Shown one piece after another: positions 13,033 through 15,867 of a stretch of DNA of 15,867 bases (position 1 is its first letter; each line of letters begins with the position of its first letter). The notes below the pieces were generated by a model. It was not told the DNA's origin. It saw only the letters and a list, made by a program, of their open reading frames with translations, and did not search any database. The position numbers and the translations under genes are program-made. The DNA comes from Oscillospiraceae bacterium (GTDB lineage: Bacteria > Bacillota_A > Clostridia > Oscillospirales > Oscillospiraceae). Location: NCBI GenBank assembly GCA_017481325.1, contig JAFUPG010000088.1, forward strand, positions 1-15,867, written 5' to 3'.

Positions 13033-13055
13033 CTGTCCCCCTTTTTCGGGGGCAG
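13033..13055 (+). other. Leader stem-loop abutting the lacI ribosome-binding site
   Basis: CTGTCCCC (13033-13040) pairs with GGGGGCAG (13048-13055), allowing one G-U pair, around loop CTTTTTC. The 3' arm touches the AGGAAGGA (13054-13061) that serves the ATG at 13068. It may limit ribosome access and keep the regulator low. It lacks a following U-run in the right place for termination. Confidence 0.6.
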
Positions 13056-13067
13056 GAAGGATACATT

Positions 13068-14069
13068 ATGACCATTAAAGATCTGGCACGGGAGACCGGC
13101 TATTCCGTCGGCACCATCTCCCGTGTGCTCAACGACCAGCCCAATGTCAGCGACAAGGCCCGCAAGATCATCCTGGAGCACGTGAAAAAAAGCGGCTTCC
13201 AGCTCAACACCAACGCCAAGCACCTCAAGCAGCAGTACGGCGAGGGTATTCTGGTGATGGTCACCGGTACCTCCAACGAGCTCTTCGCCCATATGATCGA
13301 GCATATCCAGGGCGAGCTCTCCCTGACCCGCTACTCCCTGACCGTGGACTACGTGGACGAGAAGGAGGATGCGGTGCAGCGTGCCATCCGGCGTGTCCGG
13401 GAGGTAAAGCCCCAGGGCATTCTGTTCCTGGGCGGCGACGACCGTCTCTTTGCCCGCAGCTTTGAGAATATCCGCCTGCCCTCGGTGCTTCTGACCTCCG
13501 ATGCCTCCGAGCTGGAATTCCACAACCTCTCCTCCGTCACCACCGATGACGCTGCGGCGGCTCAGTGCGCCATTGAGCATCTGTTCTCCATGGGACATGA
13601 CCGCATCGGCATCATCAGCGGTGATATCACCTGCTCCGGCCCCAGCCGCCGCCGTTATGAGGGCTGCTGCCGTGCCTACGAAGAGCGGGGGCTGTCCCTG
13701 TGGGTGGACTACTGCGTCCGATCCCCCTTCTCCATGGAGGGCGGCTATCGGGCGGCCCAGGAGCTGCTGGAGCGCCACAACGTCAGCGCCATTTTCGCCA
13801 TGTCCGACGTTATGGCCATCGGTGCCATCCGTGGTCTGACGGATCTGGGACTCCGTGTGCCTGAGGACGTGTCCGTCATCGGCTATGACGGTATCGAGAT
13901 GGGCAATTATTACATCCCCAAGCTGACCACCATCGGTCAGCAGGCAGATCTTCTGGCAAAGCGTGGCCTGCGCCTCCTGTTGGAGGGCATCGAAAAGCAC
14001 AGCCCCGCTTCCCACGAAAAAGTACCCTATGAGCTGGTGCTCAACGCCAGCGTTGCAAGGAAGGATTGA
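13068..14069 (+). CDS. LacI/GalR-family transcriptional regulator of the maltodextrin locus
   Basis: This 333-residue DNA-binding repressor has the standard family build. There is an N-terminal helix-turn-helix (TIKDLARETGYSVGTISRVL, residues 2-21) and a hinge helix NTNAKHLKQQ (47-56), with L53 in the place that wedges into the central CG of the operator. A periplasmic-binding-protein-like sensor core runs from about 60 to 330. AIFAMSDVMAIGAIRGLTDL and VPEDVSVIGYDGIEM are typical core motifs. The ATG at 13068 has AGGAAGGA seven bases upstream. The likely targets are the two palindromes at 9587 and 13003, including its own promoter. The inducer is probably a maltose-type sugar, inferred from context (MalR-like). 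malQ follows after 5 bases, so the two are co-transcribed. Confidence 0.9.
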   Translation: MTIKDLARETGYSVGTISRVLNDQPNVSDKARKIILEHVKKSGFQLNTNAKHLKQQYGEGILVMVTGTSNELFAHMIEHIQGELSLTRYSLTVDYVDEKEDAVQRAIRRVREVKPQGILFLGGDDRLFARSFENIRLPSVLLTSDASELEFHNLSSVTTDDAAAAQCAIEHLFSMGHDRIGIISGDITCSGPSRRRYEGCCRAYEERGLSLWVDYCVRSPFSMEGGYRAAQELLERHNVSAIFAMSDVMAIGAIRGLTDLGLRVPEDVSVIGYDGIEMGNYYIPKLTTIGQQADLLAKRGLRLLLEGIEKHSPASHEKVPYELVLNASVARKD

Positions 14070-14074
14070 AAACT

Positions 14075-15550
14075 ATGCGAGCAAGCGGCATTTTATTGCA
14101 CATCTCCTCTCTGCCCTCGCCCTACGGCATCGGCACCCTGGGCAAGGCAGCTTACGATTTTGCGGATTTCCTGAAGGCGGCAGGCCAGAAATACTGGCAG
14201 ATCCTGCCCATTGGCCCCACCAGCTACGGTGACAGCCCCTATCAATCCTTCAGCACCTGTGCCGGTAACCCCTACTTCATCGACCTGGATCTCCTGCGTG
14301 AGGACGGCCTTCTGGAGCAGAAGGAGCTGGATGCCATCGACTGGTCCTGCTCCGAAGAGCGTGTGGACTACGGTTTCCAGTTCTACGTCCGCTTTGACCT
14401 GCTGTACAAGGCCTACCTCCGTGGCAGAGACCGCTACGATGAGGCCGTGCAGACCTTCCGCCGGGAAAATTCCTGGCTGGAGGACTACGCCCTCTTTATG
14501 GCGCTGAAGCGCAGCCGCAATATGGAGTCCTGGGACAACTGGCCCGAGGAGATCCGTCTGCGCCACCCCGGCGCCTGCGACAGCTACGCCACCGTTCTGG
14601 CCGAGGATATGAATTTCTTCATCTTCCTCCAGTTCCTCTTCTACCGCCAGTGGAACGACCTGCGCAACTATGTTCACTCCCTGGGCATTCAGATCATCGG
14701 CGACCTGCCCATCTACGTGCCCTTTGACTCCTGCGACACCTGGGCAAATTCCCAGCTCTTCCAGCTGGATGAGAACCGCAAGCCCGTAGGCGTGGCAGGC
14801 TGTCCCCCCGATTGCTTCTCCGCCGACGGCCAGCTCTGGGGCAACCCCCTCTACGACTGGGAAAAAATGCGTCAGGACGGCTACAGCTGGTGGAAGAGCC
14901 GCATCGCCGCCGCCTCCAAGCTCTTTGACGTGATCCGCATCGACCATTTCCGTGGTCTGGAGAGCTACTGGTTCGTGCCCTACGGCGACACCACCGCCCG
15001 TAACGGCCACTGGGTTCCCGGCCCCTCCCATGACTTTATCAACGCCCTGAAGGGCAGCTTCTGGGATCTGAAGCTCATTGCGGAAGACCTGGGCTTCCTG
15101 ACCCCCGAGGTTATCCAGCTGCAGAAGGCCTCCGGCTATCCCGGCATGAAGATCCTGGAGTTCGCCTTTGACCCCCGTGAGGCCAGCAACTATCTGCCCC
15201 ACCGCTACGAGACCAATGCCATCTGCTACTCCGGCACCCACGACAATGAGACTCTGGTGCAGTGGCTTCAGGGTCAGGATGAGGAAATTTTGGCCTATGT
15301 CCGTGACTATCTGGGTCTGGAGCGCAATGACCAGATCCTCTGGGGCATCCTCCGTGCCGGTATGTCCAGCGTGGCCGATACCTTCATCGCCCAGATTCAG
15401 GACTATCTGGAGCTGGGAGCCGAGAGCCGCATGAACGAGCCCGGCCTCCTGAGCACCAGGAACTGGAGCTGGCGCCTGCAGCCCGGCCAGCTCACCGAAG
15501 AACTGGCCAAAAAGATCCGCCACCTGGCAGAGCTTTACGAAAGAGCGTAA
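14075..15550 (+). CDS. malQ: 4-alpha-glucanotransferase (amylomaltase, GH77)
   Basis: This 491-residue cytoplasmic enzyme moves alpha-1,4-glucan segments between maltodextrins and releases glucose. The GH77 signature is clear throughout: LHISSLPSPYGIGTLG near the start, QILPIGPTSYGDSPYQSFS, the 250s-type loop PPDCFSADGQLWGNPLYDW, nucleophile D290 in RIDHFRG, acid/base E337 in LIAEDLG, and D390 in GTHDNET. Length is normal for the compact bacterial form. The ATG at 14075 is chosen because AGGAAGGA is nine bases upstream. A TTG nine bases earlier overlaps the lacI stop and is less likely. It is co-transcribed with lacI and closed by a terminator 10 bases after the stop. It links the imported sugar to glycolysis, together with a phosphorylase or kinase encoded elsewhere. 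Confidence 0.95.
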   Translation: MRASGILLHISSLPSPYGIGTLGKAAYDFADFLKAAGQKYWQILPIGPTSYGDSPYQSFSTCAGNPYFIDLDLLREDGLLEQKELDAIDWSCSEERVDYGFQFYVRFDLLYKAYLRGRDRYDEAVQTFRRENSWLEDYALFMALKRSRNMESWDNWPEEIRLRHPGACDSYATVLAEDMNFFIFLQFLFYRQWNDLRNYVHSLGIQIIGDLPIYVPFDSCDTWANSQLFQLDENRKPVGVAGCPPDCFSADGQLWGNPLYDWEKMRQDGYSWWKSRIAAASKLFDVIRIDHFRGLESYWFVPYGDTTARNGHWVPGPSHDFINALKGSFWDLKLIAEDLGFLTPEVIQLQKASGYPGMKILEFAFDPREASNYLPHRYETNAICYSGTHDNETLVQWLQGQDEEILAYVRDYLGLERNDQILWGILRAGMSSVADTFIAQIQDYLELGAESRMNEPGLLSTRNWSWRLQPGQLTEELAKKIRHLAELYERA

Positions 15551-15560
15551 TGAAACAAGC

Positions 15561-15595
15561 ATCTCCGCTGACCCAAAAGGTCGGCGGAGATTTTT
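15561..15595 (+). terminator. Rho-independent terminator of lacI-malQ
   Basis: ATCTCCGCTGACC (15561-15573) pairs with GGTCGGCGGAGAT (15579-15591) with one G-U pair around loop CAAAA, followed by TTTTTC. This is a strong intrinsic terminator ending the maltodextrin locus. Confidence 0.92.
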
Positions 15596-15619
15596 CGTCC
15601 CCCGGGAACGGGGAGGAAG

Positions 15620-15822
15620 TTGAAAATTGAAAATTGATAATTGAAAATGAAAGAGCCTCCGGCACGGATTTTGAACATTTCGCCCGTCAAACAGAAATTT
15701 GTCGGGCTGTTTTCCACTGCCGAAGTCTCCCGTATTAGGAGGATTTTTTGGCTATGAGCAAGGTTTCATATTACGCAATGTCATTGCGAGGCTCCCCACG
15801 GGAGCCGTGGCAATCTCATGGG
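15620..15822 (+). repeat. Dispersed heptamer-plus-hairpin repeat with palindromic unit, copy D
   Basis: Four 7-bp units (TTGAAAA, TTGAAAA, TTGATAA, TTGAAAA) run 15620-15647. Then come a GCC-TCC-GGC mini-hairpin, GGCACGGATTTTGAACATTT, CCGTCAAACAG...TTTGTCGG and the GGCTATGAGCAAGG stretch. The palindromic unit 15778-15816 (ATGTCATTGCGAGG...GTGGCAATCTC) carries an inner GGCTCCC-CAC-GGGAGCC hairpin. The part order matches 8885-9081, but the heptamer sequence differs. The remaining 45 bases of the window show no gene. Confidence 0.8.
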
Positions 15823-15867
15823 AGGAAGCGACGACTTGAAAAGACGCTCGATATAGGGACGAACCGC

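Noticed and set aside
14093..15562. Long open frame of 489 codons antisense to malQ
   Set aside because: malQ is unmistakable on the plus strand. The mirror frame has the low-complexity composition expected of an antisense shadow.

Overview
The window reads as chromosomal DNA of a GC-rich, low-motility-of-evidence Gram-positive anaerobe, most likely a gut member of the Oscillospiraceae/Ruminococcaceae (Clostridia). This is an inference from four things: a Gram-positive CpsB/C/D polysaccharide-control trio, a PPi-type phosphofructokinase, a lipoprotein-based CUT1 sugar transporter with a LacI regulator, and a dense scatter of hairpin-forming dispersed repeats between genes. Coding DNA is GC-rich, while promoters are AT-rich and close to the sigma-A consensus. 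No rRNA, tRNA, CRISPR array or transposase gene was found.

Layout. (1) 1-285: hairpin-rich repeat DNA containing one copy of a heptamer-plus-hairpin repeat. (2) 286-2583, minus strand: a complete cpsC-cpsD-cpsB unit with its own promoter and terminator. It controls polysaccharide chain length and export through a tyrosine kinase and phosphatase. No glycosyltransferase lies beside it. (3) 2614-4004, plus strand: pfp, a PPi-type 6-phosphofructokinase, transcribed divergently from cps from a near-consensus promoter and closed by a strong terminator. (4) 4097-8634, minus strand: a compact, intact seven-gene phage-derived cassette. It runs baseplate upper protein, tail-fibre-like protein, a 57-residue protein, an SGNH-hydrolase tail protein, a membrane-anchored coiled-coil protein, an r1t-type holin and an amidase endolysin. 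No capsid, portal, terminase, tail-tube or integrase gene is present in the window. (5) 8785-9426: a block of repeats (100-bp tandem repeat, paired palindromic units, an inverted heptamer copy, a 34-bp tandem repeat). (6) 9545-15595, plus strand: a maltodextrin-type locus with a substrate-binding lipoprotein, two permeases, a LacI-family regulator and MalQ 4-alpha-glucanotransferase. (7) 15620-15867: another copy of the dispersed repeat.

How the genes work together. The malE-malF-malG and lacI-malQ units each start with a sigma-A promoter followed immediately by a related palindrome (TGGAAACGTTTCCA, and a version one base shorter). This makes a small regulon in which the LacI-family protein probably controls uptake, its own synthesis and MalQ. 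The transporter ATPase is not encoded here, so a shared MsmX/MsmK-type ATPase elsewhere is expected. A strong stem-loop between malE and malF probably keeps the binding protein in excess. Imported maltodextrin would be processed by MalQ and feed glycolysis, in which the neighbouring pfp acts.

The best candidate for something under-described is the free-standing baseplate/fibre/lysis cassette. All of its reading frames are open, the genes are translationally coupled, and it has its own promoter. It is flanked by housekeeping genes and palindromic repeats rather than by phage structural genes. It may be a domesticated export or lysis module or the preserved tail end of a decayed prophage. The sequence alone cannot decide between these.
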